This document shows, one piece after another, positions 27,072 through 38,101 of a stretch of 64,000 nucleotides of DNA (positions are counted from its first letter, which is position 1; each line of letters opens with the position of its first letter). The notes under the pieces are model-generated. The model ran no database searches, was not told the origin of the DNA, and was given only the letters and a program-made list of their open reading frames with translations. The position numbers were made by a program, and so were the translations under genes. This stretch comes from Chitinophagaceae bacterium (GTDB lineage: Bacteria > Bacteroidota > Bacteroidia > Chitinophagales > Chitinophagaceae). The DNA is taken from assembly GCA_947451935.1 (NCBI GenBank), contig CANGBH010000001.1:1-64000 (forward strand), given 5' to 3'.

Positions 27072-27953
27072 TTAAGAAAGAATATCCTTTCTTTTGAAAA
27101 CGGCTATAGATGCCCAAAGGAATCCGAGAATATGCAGAATCAGTATTCCAGCAGAAGTAAGCACACCTGGTAAATTTTCTATTGATCCAATAATTTGTTC
27201 ATTATTTTCATTCACCCGTATGTCAAAAAATCCTTTCCATCCTAACATATGACTCGTGAAGAGATATGGCTTTATGTGATTAAAAATGGGGAGATCCAGT
27301 GTATTGATAATAGTAAAAACAATAATAATACTCATACTTGTCATGATTGGTCCAATTGAATTCTCAGCAAAAACACTTAGAAAAAAAGAAAGGGAGGCAA
27401 CAGTGAGCATCGCAATAATGGCGAACCCAAATGCCGCTACGTACCTCCATAATACATCACTAGATAAGATTTGTGTAATCATATCACTCTTTAAAATCAA
27501 CATATCATCAGCTCCAAAAATCAAAACAGAAATGCCAAGTGACCAAAATGCCATCCAAAGTAACAATACCAAAGTATAGATACTTGCAGCAGTAAATTTT
27601 GCCATAACCAATGTATTACGACTGACCGGCTTTGTCAAGATCAACCTCAATGTTCCAATGCCTGCTTCGCCAGAAATCATATCACCTGCAACCAAAGAAA
27701 CCAACAAAGGAAGGTTTACAAGTAATGTTTGCAAGATTATATAAGCCATCAAATATCCGTTCAAAATCTTACCATGCAAATCAAATGTGTCCGTTAAAGA
27801 GCGCAAACCAAACTCCAAATATGTTTCACCATCTGTATAAAAACCTAACTGAATTAAGCCGACTACAAGGGCTACTACACTGAAGGCAATGTAGGTCCTA
27901 GGGTTCCTAAAAATCTTATAAAGTTCTATGTATGTAATTCTACTATACTGCAT
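27072..27953 (-). CDS. ABC-2 type transporter permease
   Basis: The membrane subunit of an ABC exporter, 293 residues with six predicted helices. The cytoplasmic opening TYIELYKIFRNPRTYIAF and the LVAGDMISGEAGIGTLRLILTKP segment are typical of the ABC-2 permease family (GldF/NosY-like group). Its start overlaps the end of the ATPase gene by 11 bp, so the two form one transporter. The substrate is not evident. Confidence 0.85.
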   Translation of the reverse strand: MQYSRITYIELYKIFRNPRTYIAFSVVALVVGLIQLGFYTDGETYLEFGLRSLTDTFDLHGKILNGYLMAYIILQTLLVNLPLLVSLVAGDMISGEAGIGTLRLILTKPVSRNTLVMAKFTAASIYTLVLLLWMAFWSLGISVLIFGADDMLILKSDMITQILSSDVLWRYVAAFGFAIIAMLTVASLSFFLSVFAENSIGPIMTSMSIIIVFTIINTLDLPIFNHIKPYLFTSHMLGWKGFFDIRVNENNEQIIGSIENLPGVLTSAGILILHILGFLWASIAVFKRKDILS

Positions 27954-28854
27954 GTTCAGATGTTAAGGATAGGAAATAAGCTTCGAGCGAATTCACGGAT
28001 TTGATTCCGACCAACCCTACGCCATGGTCGACTAAGTACTTAGTTAGGTCTTGAATAGTTGCCCGATCGACTTCAACAATCAGTTTTTCTGATAAATCAC
28101 TTTTAAGAGAGCTCCCCCAGGTTGATGAACTTAAAATCAATTTAGCCTCTTCATTATTTAAGGTATCTATTTCAAGTTGAACTTTTCCAGGATTAAGTAA
28201 ATCATTCACTCTACCTTCTACAATCTTTTTCCCCTTATTAATAATTAGCATGCTATCTGCGATCTGTTCTACTTCAGATAGTAAGTGTGAGGAAACAACA
28301 ACCGTTTTTTTCTTATCTCGACTCAACATTAAAATAAGATTTCGAATATCGGTTATCCCTTGTGGATCAAGCCCATTCGTTGGTTCATCCAAAATAATTA
28401 AATCAGGATTATTTACCATGGCAATAGCAATGCCCAATCGCTGCTTCATTCCCTGTGAATATTTCTTGACTTTGTCGAGGGCACGCGACTCAAGTCCAAC
28501 AACAGCCAATTGATTCAGGATTTCATCACGACTCAATGATAGACCACCATACTTAGAAAATATCTTCATGTTATCGATGGCGTTCAAATATTTATACAAA
28601 TCAGGCTTCTCAACCATTGCACCTGTCCTACTGAGTATATATTCTCTATCGTCTTGTATTGATTTACCGAAAAGCTTAATCTTACCCTGTGTTGGCTTTA
28701 TCAAAGACAAGATCATTCTAATGGTGGTTGACTTACCAGCTCCATTTTGACCAAGAAATCCATATACCTCTCCTGCCTTTACAGAAAAAGATAAATTGTC
28801 GACAGAAGTAAAACTTCCGAACTGCTTACTGAGATGATCGACTTGAATATGCAA
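27943..28854 (-). CDS. ABC transporter ATP-binding protein
   Basis: The ATPase of the exporter encoded with the overlapping permease, 303 residues. Walker A is LGQNGAGKSTTIRM, the signature is KYSQGMKQRLGIA, and Walker B is LIILDEPTNGLDPQG, followed by the switch His in VVSSHLLSEVEQ. A C-terminal extension of about 80 residues after the ATPase core is usual for drug- or lipid-exporter ATPases of the CcmA/GldA group. A role in gliding is possible by family but cannot be claimed from these two genes alone. Confidence 0.88.
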   Translation of the reverse strand: MHIQVDHLSKQFGSFTSVDNLSFSVKAGEVYGFLGQNGAGKSTTIRMILSLIKPTQGKIKLFGKSIQDDREYILSRTGAMVEKPDLYKYLNAIDNMKIFSKYGGLSLSRDEILNQLAVVGLESRALDKVKKYSQGMKQRLGIAIAMVNNPDLIILDEPTNGLDPQGITDIRNLILMLSRDKKKTVVVSSHLLSEVEQIADSMLIINKGKKIVEGRVNDLLNPGKVQLEIDTLNNEEAKLILSSSTWGSSLKSDLSEKLIVEVDRATIQDLTKYLVDHGVGLVGIKSVNSLEAYFLSLTSEHAV

Positions 28855-28924
28855 GTTTGTTTGATTTAAGGTGATAATTAAACATTCAATTTCTCCCTAA
28901 TGATTTTATCAACTGTATCAACCT

Positions 28925-28966
28925 GAAAAAATAAATCCGGATTAAAATAATCCGGATTTATTTTTT
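28925..28966 (-). terminator. Terminator of the atp operon
   Basis: A long perfect inverted repeat (AAATAAATCCGGAT with ATCCGGATTTATTT) around a short A/T-rich loop, followed on the minus strand by TTTATTTTTT. It lies about 30 bp after the atpA stop, so transcription ends before any gamma-subunit gene. Confidence 0.88.
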
Positions 28967-28996
28967 CTTTTTAGACTTTTAATATTGATTGACTAA

Positions 28997-30574
28997 TTAT
29001 TTATAGTCAGCCATCAATCCTTTTGCTAAATCAGTCATTATTTTAAGCCCATCTTCAGGTAGATTTCCTTTTTTGAATTCAGCAAGAATCTCAGGATGCT
29101 TTGCTTCCATCTCTATGAGGAAATTTTCTTCGAATTCTTTAACTGATCTAACTGGAATATCTTTTAATAAACCTTGTGTTCCAAGATAAATAATAGCAAC
29201 TTGCTTTTCAACGGATACTGGTTGAAATTGTCCTTGCTTAAGAATCTCCACGTTACGTGCTCCTTTGTCAATTACGGACTTTGTTGCAGCATCTAGATCA
29301 CCACCAAATTTAGAGAACGCTTCAAGTTCACGATATAATGCTTGGTCAAGCTTAAGTGTTCCGGAAACTTTTTTCATTGACTTAATCTGAGCGTTACCAC
29401 CAACACGACTTACAGAAATACCCACGTTGATAGCAGGTCTAATACCGGCATTAAACAAATTTGACTCTAGGAATATTTGTCCGTCAGTAATTGAAATTAC
29501 GTTTGTTGGAATATATGCAGAAACGTCACCAGCTTGCGTTTCGATGATTGGCAATGCGGTAAGCGAACCTCCGCCTTTTACTAAATGTTTTATTGAATCT
29601 GGCAGATCATTCATTTTTGCAGCTACATCATCTTTGCTGATCACCTTTGCAGCTCTTTCTAGCAAACGGCTATGCAAATAAAATACGTCACCAGGATATG
29701 CCTCACGGCCTGGTGGACGACGAAGTAGAAGTGATACTTCACGATATGCAACTGCCTGTTTTGATAGGTCATCATAAACAATCAAGGCTGCGTTTCCTGT
29801 ATCACGAAGGAATTCACCAATTGCAGCACCAGCAAATGGCGCAAAGAATTGAAGTGGTGCAGGATCTGCTGCAGGAGCAGCAACTATAATAGTATAAGCC
29901 ATAGCACCATTATCTTCCAAACTTTTCATTACACCTGCTATAGTAGATGCTTTTTGTCCAATGGCCACATAAATACAGTATACAGGTTTTCCTGCTTTAT
30001 AAAATTCTTTTTGGTTGATGATGGTATCAATTGCGATGGCAGTCTTTCCTGTTTGACGGTCACCGATAATCAACTCCCTTTGTCCACGTCCAATTGGAAT
30101 CATCGCATCGATTGCTTTCAATCCAGTTTGCAATGGTTCCTTAACAGGTTCACGGAAAATAACACCAGGTGCTTTACGTTCAAGTGGCATTTCATAAAGA
30201 TCCCCAGCAATTGGGCCCTTACCATCTATTGGCTCACCAAGAGTATTAATAACGCGTCCAACCAAGCCCATACCAGCCTTAATTGATGCGATCATACCTG
30301 TACGCTTTACTTTTGAACCTTCTTTAATGCCAGCACCAGAACCCATCAATACAACACCAACATTATCTTCTTCAAGGTTAAGTGCGATAGCTTTTACTCC
30401 AGTTTCAAACTCTACAAGTTCTCCTGATTTCACTTTATTTAATCCATAGATACGTGCGATTCCATCACCAACTTGCAATACAGTACCAACTTCCTCTAAC
30501 TCAGCAGAGGTATTGAAATTGCTTAATTGCTGACGTAAAATGGCTGATATTTCATCCGGCTTAATGTCTATCAT
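28997..30574 (-). CDS. atpA: F1F0 ATP synthase subunit alpha
   Basis: The non-catalytic nucleotide-binding subunit of the F1 head, 525 residues. The P-loop is [13 protein letters not shown], and the family signature near the arginine finger is [14 protein letters not shown]. The start [17 protein letters not shown] is standard. It is the last gene of the BEFHA operon and is followed by a terminator. The beta, gamma and epsilon genes are not in this window. Confidence 0.98.
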   Translation of the reverse strand: MIDIKPDEISAILRQQLSNFNTSAELEEVGTVLQVGDGIARIYGLNKVKSGELVEFETGVKAIALNLEEDNVGVVLMGSGAGIKEGSKVKRTGMIASIKAGMGLVGRVINTLGEPIDGKGPIAGDLYEMPLERKAPGVIFREPVKEPLQTGLKAIDAMIPIGRGQRELIIGDRQTGKTAIAIDTIINQKEFYKAGKPVYCIYVAIGQKASTIAGVMKSLEDNGAMAYTIIVAAPAADPAPLQFFAPFAGAAIGEFLRDTGNAALIVYDDLSKQAVAYREVSLLLRRPPGREAYPGDVFYLHSRLLERAAKVISKDDVAAKMNDLPDSIKHLVKGGGSLTALPIIETQAGDVSAYIPTNVISITDGQIFLESNLFNAGIRPAINVGISVSRVGGNAQIKSMKKVSGTLKLDQALYRELEAFSKFGGDLDAATKSVIDKGARNVEILKQGQFQPVSVEKQVAIIYLGTQGLLKDIPVRSVKEFEENFLIEMEAKHPEILAEFKKGNLPEDGLKIMTDLAKGLMADYK

Positions 30575-30609
30575 AAATGCGTATTTAAATTGTATTCGAT
30601 TTTTTGTTA

Positions 30610-31173
30610 TTAAATGATTTGCTTAACGTACATATTTTTGATGAACTGTCTCTTAATGTTTTGCAAGTCGTGTTGAATGCTAGCATCAAAAAGTTTATCA
30701 TCCACTTGTACAATCAAACCACCAAGTATGGAAGCATCAATGTGTTCCTGTAGTTCAATTTTTTTATCTTTCAACATGACATTTTCCTGCAAAATCTTAA
30801 CTAATTCAGATTTCATATCATCTGAGATAGAAACAGCAGTAGTAAGCTCAACAATTTGAATTCCTTTGTAATTGCGATACATTGCTAAAAATGCATCAAG
30901 GATTTCTTTAATGGCAACTGATCTACCTTTAGAAAAGATAAGCTTAAAAAAAGAAGAAGTAAGTGGTTGTATGTGACTTGCAAATAAAGCATCAAAGACA
31001 CTATTTTTTTTATCACCTGTTATAACAGGTGAAAGAAAAAAAGTGTTGAGTTCAGAATGATTTACATTAGTAATCGTATCCAAATCACTCATTACCTCTG
31101 CTACCTTCCCTGTTTCTAGGGCTAGATCGAAGAGCGCTTTTGCGTATCGTTGTGCAACTTTAGTTTGACGCAT
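30610..31173 (-). CDS. atpH: F1F0 ATP synthase subunit delta
   Basis: The stator subunit that links the b-subunit stalk to the top of the F1 head. The 187 residues open with [19 protein letters not shown], the usual delta N-terminus, and end with [19 protein letters not shown], the conserved C-terminal signature. It lies 5 bp after atpF and 35 bp before atpA. Confidence 0.95.
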   Translation of the reverse strand: MRQTKVAQRYAKALFDLALETGKVAEVMSDLDTITNVNHSELNTFFLSPVITGDKKNSVFDALFASHIQPLTSSFFKLIFSKGRSVAIKEILDAFLAMYRNYKGIQIVELTTAVSISDDMKSELVKILQENVMLKDKKIELQEHIDASILGGLIVQVDDKLFDASIQHDLQNIKRQFIKNMYVKQII

Positions 31174-31178
31174 GTTGA

Positions 31179-31679
31179 TTATTTTCCAAACTGATGAAGT
31201 TCACCAGCCATCTGCTGAATATATTTTTCTTGCTCTGCTTTATTATCAAGCTGCTTACGAATAACCTTTTCGGAAATTTCAATAACCATGTTACCAATCT
31301 GATTTTTAACATCAGTTAGAGCCGCCATTTTTTTAGTTTCAATAGCAGCATAAGCATCAGCTATTACTTTTGCTGCTTCCGCTTTAGCCTGCTCCTTAGC
31401 ATCGTTAATCAATTTGTCTTTGGTCTCCTTTGCTTCTTTAAGCATTTTGGTTCTTTCTTCTCTTGCTTGCACCATCAATGCCTCATTCTCACTTTTCAAT
31501 TGTCCCATTTCAGCTTTTAATTTCTGAGCGGTTTCCAATGAGTCAGCAATCCCTTTTTCACGATCGTTTAGAGATTGAATGATAATTTTCCAAGCAAATT
31601 TCTTCAAAATGAAGAAAACCAATAAGAACGCTACTAGCGTCCAAATCAATAAGCCAATACCGGGTAATAACAAATCCAT
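31179..31679 (-). CDS. atpF: F1F0 ATP synthase subunit b
   Basis: The peripheral-stalk subunit, 166 residues. One N-terminal membrane helix (about 5-25, LLPGIGLLIWTLVAFLLVFF) is followed by a long Ala/Lys/Glu-rich coiled coil that dimerises and reaches the delta subunit. A single b gene is present, without a b' paralogue. A 118-bp gap separates it from atpE, with no sign of another gene in it. Confidence 0.95.
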   Translation of the reverse strand: MDLLLPGIGLLIWTLVAFLLVFFILKKFAWKIIIQSLNDREKGIADSLETAQKLKAEMGQLKSENEALMVQAREERTKMLKEAKETKDKLINDAKEQAKAEAAKVIADAYAAIETKKMAALTDVKNQIGNMVIEISEKVIRKQLDNKAEQEKYIQQMAGELHQFGK

Positions 31680-31797
31680 AGTCAGTATTTTGAATCAAAT
31701 TTTTCAAAGAACTGCATCCTCCGCCCTGTGCATTGGATGCAGTTTAATTTTTCGATAATTCTGCATTGCTACATAATTATCGCGTGCACTGTACTGA

Positions 31798-33146
<1,349 letters not shown>

Positions 33147-33166
33147 AAATTTCTCCAAATTTTTCG

Positions 33167-33174
33167 CAAAGATA
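33167..33174 (-). promoter_or_regulatory. Likely -7 box (TATCTTTG) of the atp operon promoter
   Basis: A TAnnTTTG match placing the transcription start about 14 nt before the atpB ATG. A TTG lies 24 bp further upstream, slightly beyond the usual 17-23 bp. The same octamer precedes serS. Confidence 0.42.
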
Positions 33175-33219
33175 GGGATGCCTAGAGTAAAAACCTCGCA
33201 ATCCTAAAAAAACTCATTT

Positions 33220-35016
33220 TTAACCCTTTTGATCCTGCAAAATTTGTAGAAAAGCATACGCCCCTTTGGATTTAATCAGCTCATCGTGGGTACCTGATTC
33301 CACTATTTCCCCTTTGTCCAGCAAGAGGATTTGAGAAGCTTTCCTAATTGTAGACAATCTATGCGCTATTATTATGGATGTTCTACCTGCGGTCAACACC
33401 TCAATAGCATGCTGAATCAGTTTTTCAGTATGACTATCAACCGAAGAAGTGGCTTCATCCAATACCAAAATAGCAGGTTTAAACAATAAAGCACGCATAA
33501 AAGATAGCAATTGGCGTTGCCCCATAGATAAGGTACCCCCTCTCTCCATAACATTATAATGATATCCCTCTGGCAATTGCTCGATAAAGTCGTGAATCCC
33601 AATCAGTTTTGCAGCCTCCTTTACCTCATCTAACCTAATAGCAGGATCACGAAGACTTACATTTTCATAAACAGACCCCGAAAAAAGATAAACATCCTGC
33701 AGTACCACCCCAATTTGACGCCTCAATGTATTAATGTGAAAATCCTCTATATTCAAGTCATCAATTAGGATTCTTCCATTAGTATGCTGATACAAACGAT
33801 TAATTAAGCTGATGATGGTAGATTTGCCACTACCCGTATGCCCGACTATCGCCAGGGTCTCTCCCGGCTTAACACAAAAAGAAATATTGGTCAATACAGG
33901 CGTTCCTTCTACATAGCTGAATCCTACATGCTGGAACTCGATTTTCCCTTCAATCTTATGATCCACTGACTTTGGATTATCTTCAATGAGATCTTCGTTT
34001 GATAAAACTACCAATACCCGCTCTCCAGCAACCATACCCATTTGCAGAACATTAAACTTATCCGCGATGACCCTTAATGGTCGAAAAAGTAGATTCAATA
34101 AGAGTATAAAGGAGACAATATTACCTGTTACACTAGCCGCTTCAAGTGGGCTCAATTGATACGCGTTCCTGGCGGCAAACCAGACCAATAATCCCATAGA
34201 AAATGCAAGTATTATTTCTACCACTGGGAAAAAGACAGAATAGGCAAAAATGGCACTGATATTTGCATCACGGTGATGTCGATTGATTTTTTCAAATTGA
34301 TGTTGCTCCTTTTTTTCAGCATTAAATGCCTGGATTACTTGCATACCCGATATATGCTCCTGCACAAACGCATTCAACGAGGCAATGGCATTACGAACGC
34401 TAACAAACGATTTATTTACACTCTCTTTAAAAAAATAGGTGGCTATTAATAAAAAGGGGAAAGGGATGATACAAATAATAGTCAATTGCCAATTCGTGTA
34501 AAACATAGCTGCCAAGATTGCCAATATAGAAAGCAGGTCTGCTACTATCGGTATGAAGCCTTCAGAAAATATATCATTGATGGCCTCAATATCATTAATT
34601 GTTCTTGTAGTCAACGTACCAATCGGCGTCTTATCAAATTGACGTAAATTCAAGGATAGAATTTTTTCGTACACATTCAATCGTATGTCCTTTACAACAC
34701 GATGACCCAACCAAGACGTTATGTAGGTAAAGAAAAAACGAAGTACGCTTTCAACTACCAATACTACAATTTGAATCAGCGTAATAGACAACAAAAAATG
34801 CATAATGAGCTCTCCACTTGAATTTGGATCAGCGCTAATACGATGAAGTGTTTTATTGATTAATAGTGGCCTAAGCGGTGCTAATAATGCAAGCACAATG
34901 GCTAAGAGAACCGATAAATAAAATTTTCCAGCGTATGGCTTTGCAAATGAATAAATCCTTCGCAATAATGTTAAATCAAATACCTTTTTTTTCTGGCTTG
35001 CCTTTTCATTACTCAT
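33220..35016 (-). CDS. ABC exporter, fused permease/ATPase (MsbA-like)
   Basis: A half-transporter of 598 residues that would work as a homodimer. The transmembrane domain (about residues 20-330, six helices) is of the ABC exporter type. The ATPase domain has Walker A GHTGSGKSTIISL, signature LSMGQRQLLSFMRAL, Walker B ILVLDEATSSVD and the H-loop IIAHRLSTI. It resembles MsbA and multidrug exporters, so lipid or drug export is possible. It starts 17 bp after the secreted 728-residue protein gene, suggesting shared transcription. A functional link between the two is only a guess. Confidence 0.88.
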   Translation of the reverse strand: MSNEKASQKKKVFDLTLLRRIYSFAKPYAGKFYLSVLLAIVLALLAPLRPLLINKTLHRISADPNSSGELIMHFLLSITLIQIVVLVVESVLRFFFTYITSWLGHRVVKDIRLNVYEKILSLNLRQFDKTPIGTLTTRTINDIEAINDIFSEGFIPIVADLLSILAILAAMFYTNWQLTIICIIPFPFLLIATYFFKESVNKSFVSVRNAIASLNAFVQEHISGMQVIQAFNAEKKEQHQFEKINRHHRDANISAIFAYSVFFPVVEIILAFSMGLLVWFAARNAYQLSPLEAASVTGNIVSFILLLNLLFRPLRVIADKFNVLQMGMVAGERVLVVLSNEDLIEDNPKSVDHKIEGKIEFQHVGFSYVEGTPVLTNISFCVKPGETLAIVGHTGSGKSTIISLINRLYQHTNGRILIDDLNIEDFHINTLRRQIGVVLQDVYLFSGSVYENVSLRDPAIRLDEVKEAAKLIGIHDFIEQLPEGYHYNVMERGGTLSMGQRQLLSFMRALLFKPAILVLDEATSSVDSHTEKLIQHAIEVLTAGRTSIIIAHRLSTIRKASQILLLDKGEIVESGTHDELIKSKGAYAFLQILQDQKG

Positions 35017-35033
35017 ACCAACTTCATTTCTAA

Positions 35034-37220
35034 CTAACGCATATTATTTGAATACGCTTTAATAAATAGAGCACCTAAATTTTTATGTGGAGGGATATAA
35101 TTATCAAATCGCTCCTTTCCAAGTCCGGAAGAAAATTGCTTTTCTAGCTGACTCCACATGGCCACCCAATCAACTCGCTCACCTTTTCTTAACGATTCAT
35201 TAATCAACTTCAAAATGGGCTCGTTAACTAGTTTTGTTCCAACTTCTTTTGATGATACAATATGAGCTTGTGGACAAACTTCTAAAATTGCATTCAGATT
35301 TTGAAAGCCCCCGCAAGACCCTAAAACAATGATTTTAGCAGTTGAGGGCAATTGACTAATGGTAGACTTCAAATGATAACTATGCCCTCGGTGAATAACT
35401 ATAGTTGGGTAAAGCTTCATCTCAGTAAGGTAGGAAGATAATGCAGCCTGTGCCTTAGCGTCTGGATCATCCTCTTTGGAATTATCAAGAGGAAGATTAG
35501 CAAAAATCCAAACCGGCTCCCCTAATAAAGACCTTATTTCAACCCATTGATCTTTCTCAGTAATTTTCCATTCGTTCTTACCAACAAACATCCCCATAAA
35601 ATTATTAAACGACTCTTTCCCATCTTTGTCCCCATAAAAAAATACTTGTTGAACAACTCTCCCATTTGAATCAGATAGGTCGTTATAATTCATTGTATAA
35701 ACAGGCGGGATATGATACCGTTCAGAAAGCAACCCGGTTTTATCGTTCGCAGATTTAGTTAATAAATCCAAAATATCATAAATTAAAAGACCTCGCTTAT
35801 TATTGTTTTTTGTTTGCAACAAAAGATTTCGTTCAACCTCAGCAATCACTAATTGTTTAGTAAGTGGGTCATTTATGCTACTATAAGAGTCGGCAACATC
35901 AACAGCATCTTCAAGATCAAATGTTTTTTCAAGCCCTCTGACAAATGACTTCATCAAAAGATTAGCGGATGGATCTGGCATAGTTGACAAAAATTCATTC
36001 AGCTTATTATAACCAGCTGCCATTTTAATAAATTTCCTAAATCGATCAAATCGAACCTGAAGCAGCAACGTATCCCCTGCCCCATTTCGAACTTTCTCCA
36101 TCATCCGATTATAGACTCCCGTATAACTTGAAGTATATAGAATATCCTCTCCAGTTACTATGATATAATAGAGCTCCTCAGCAGTCAAAGGCTGAAGCAC
36201 TCGAAATCGAACAGCATCTACCTCATCATGCAAAGCATTTATTTCATTAATATAAAGTTCCTCTGCTTTTTTAGCTATCATTTCTATGACTTCATGGTAT
36301 AACACAGGGGTATCCTTTTTACGCAAGGCATCCATGTATTCCAGTTCAGTTTTAACCAACAATTGATAATACTTCTGTCCATCTTCAGCAATTGAGCTGA
36401 TTTTGTCATATCGAATATTTCCCTTCAGTATTGAATGCATAAAAGGGAATATCAATCGTCCAGATTTATCATCTGAAAGCCTAACCAATAATTGAACTAC
36501 CGAGTCATCAATTTGTCTCATTTTAATGCCTAACGTTGAATTTCGGGCAGAAGCGTAATTATAAAACTGCTGAGGATTTGTTCTTGAGGCAGATATGATT
36601 AGGCTATCCGCATAAGGTTGCCCTAAGTATGGATCAATAGTAAGCAAGATTTTATCAGGATATTTTGATGCAAATTGCTTGTACGTGTAGGCTTTTACAT
36701 CAGCTAAGCCTTTTGAATCAAAGAAAATCGTATTAATGCCAAACAGAATATCATTTACTTCATAAGGGTAATTAATAGCTATAGACAGCATAGAGCCTGA
36801 TAATTCATCATACAACATTGCCTCCTTAAAGGCATCGTATAATAAAATCCCATAGCTTAAATCAATTGTGGCGGAATTAATTGCGGCCTTATATTTTTCG
36901 AGCCAAATACGTATTCCAGTTAAATATTTAACCTTGCTTCGATGGTCTAATCCCTCATCAACTTCTATTGAATGTTGAAGTTCATCTACCTGCCTAAAAT
37001 AAATATCGGTCAGAAGAAGCCCCAATTCTGTATCTAGTTTTAAAGTCAAGAATTTATTATGCAAAGGGGCCGGACCGCATAACAATTCTTGCTGTGCATC
37101 AATATCCTCATGCAATTTCAGCCTTTTAATGTCTATCGATACCTTTCCCGTATCCTGAGCAGCGTGAACTGAGGATAAGAAAAAAAGTAAAAAAAGAGTG
37201 GATAACAGGATAAAACGCAT
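35034..37220 (-). CDS. Secreted protein of unknown function with possible clan-CD-like His/Cys C-terminal domain
   Basis: I do not recognise a named family. The 728 residues start with a signal peptide (MRFILLSTLFLLFFLSSVHA). A long, mostly helical region of about 500 residues follows, then a C-terminal alpha/beta part. There a strand ends in TIVIHRGHSYH (His610, His613) and the next strand ends in KIIVLGSCGGF (Cys636). A strand-His-Gly element followed by a strand-Cys element is the layout of caspase/CHAT-type (clan CD) cysteine peptidases, though wording and spacing are atypical, so this is only a hypothesis. An inactive or non-peptidase relative is possible. An ABC exporter gene follows 17 bp later, and the PhoB-like gene is divergent. 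Confidence 0.6.
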   Translation of the reverse strand: MRFILLSTLFLLFFLSSVHAAQDTGKVSIDIKRLKLHEDIDAQQELLCGPAPLHNKFLTLKLDTELGLLLTDIYFRQVDELQHSIEVDEGLDHRSKVKYLTGIRIWLEKYKAAINSATIDLSYGILLYDAFKEAMLYDELSGSMLSIAINYPYEVNDILFGINTIFFDSKGLADVKAYTYKQFASKYPDKILLTIDPYLGQPYADSLIISASRTNPQQFYNYASARNSTLGIKMRQIDDSVVQLLVRLSDDKSGRLIFPFMHSILKGNIRYDKISSIAEDGQKYYQLLVKTELEYMDALRKKDTPVLYHEVIEMIAKKAEELYINEINALHDEVDAVRFRVLQPLTAEELYYIIVTGEDILYTSSYTGVYNRMMEKVRNGAGDTLLLQVRFDRFRKFIKMAAGYNKLNEFLSTMPDPSANLLMKSFVRGLEKTFDLEDAVDVADSYSSINDPLTKQLVIAEVERNLLLQTKNNNKRGLLIYDILDLLTKSANDKTGLLSERYHIPPVYTMNYNDLSDSNGRVVQQVFFYGDKDGKESFNNFMGMFVGKNEWKITEKDQWVEIRSLLGEPVWIFANLPLDNSKEDDPDAKAQAALSSYLTEMKLYPTIVIHRGHSYHLKSTISQLPSTAKIIVLGSCGGFQNLNAILEVCPQAHIVSSKEVGTKLVNEPILKLINESLRKGERVDWVAMWSQLEKQFSSGLGKERFDNYIPPHKNLGALFIKAYSNNMR

Positions 37221-37233
37221 AATCTTGCTTAAG

Positions 37234-37261
37234 CAAAATTAGGATTAAATAAATAACCAAA
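37234..37261 (-). promoter_or_regulatory. Likely promoter of the secreted 728-residue protein (TTTG-N16-TAATTTTG)
   Basis: Minus-strand TTTG (37261-37258) is followed after 16 bp by TAATTTTG (37241-37234). Transcription would start about 7-10 nt before the ATG at 37220. The spacer is one base shorter than the usual range. Confidence 0.42.
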
Positions 37262-37375
37262 TGGCCAAACTGTTGAGTTGAGACACTAGGCTTGAGTTTA
37301 GTTAACAATTTCATAATCAAGGATGGCCGGCTTATTCAATAAGCTAGATTAATTTTACTTTACTAAATTGTATCC

Positions 37376-38056
37376 ATGGGATCTGACAGTAAACGTATTT
37401 TGATTGCAGATGACGAACAGGATATTCTGGAGATCATGACCTATAATCTCCAACTTCATGGCTATGAAGTGGCCAATGCAAAAGACGGCGATGAAGCAAT
37501 ACAAAAGGCCAAAGACTTCAAACCTGAACTGATTATTCTAGACATCATGATGCCCAAAAAAAATGGGATTGAAGTATGTAAAATACTTCGATCACAGGCA
37601 ATCTTTAATGATACGATCATCATATTTCTTACTGCCCTAAATGATGAATTGTCGCATGTTAAAGGCTTAGAATTTGGGGCAGACGATTACATCAGCAAAC
37701 CCATTTCCCCTAAAATACTGGTCTCCAAAGTAAATTCACTATTTAGACGACTTACAAAATCAGATACGGGTAAAATAATTGAAATTGGGGATATAAAAAT
37801 AGATTCAGACCAATACTTGGTATACTATAAAGAAGAGCCAATAAGTTTGGCAAAAAAAGAATTTGAGCTCATCTCTTATCTTGCCTCGAAACCAGGAAGG
37901 GTCTTTCTTAGAAATGAAATTCTCAATCAAATTTGGGGGAGTGAAGTGATTGTTGGCGATCGTACCATTGACGTCCACGTTAGAAAAATAAGACAAAAGT
38001 TAGGCGTTGACTGTATCACAACGGTAAAGGGAGTTGGGTACAAATTTGAACTTTAA
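37376..38056 (+). CDS. PhoB-like OmpR-family response regulator
   Basis: A DNA-binding response regulator of 226 residues. The receiver has the acidic pair Asp12/Asp13, phosphoacceptor Asp56 in LIILDIMMPKKNG and Lys108 in DDYISKPI. The C-terminal winged helix ends with TTVKGVGYKFEL. The paired kinase follows after 45 bp. Overall wording resembles PhoB/PhoP regulators of phosphate response, but no phosphate transport genes are near, so the signal is not established. Confidence 0.88.
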   Translation: MGSDSKRILIADDEQDILEIMTYNLQLHGYEVANAKDGDEAIQKAKDFKPELIILDIMMPKKNGIEVCKILRSQAIFNDTIIIFLTALNDELSHVKGLEFGADDYISKPISPKILVSKVNSLFRRLTKSDTGKIIEIGDIKIDSDQYLVYYKEEPISLAKKEFELISYLASKPGRVFLRNEILNQIWGSEVIVGDRTIDVHVRKIRQKLGVDCITTVKGVGYKFEL

Positions 38057-38101
38057 TTCGGCTGACCCTTTTTCGAGCAGAAGCATTTTGTACATTGCAG
38101 T

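Noticed and set aside
29849-30286. 145-residue plus-strand frame opposite atpA
   Set aside because: It is antisense to a highly conserved gene and is Cys/Phe/Asn-rich, as expected for a shadow frame.
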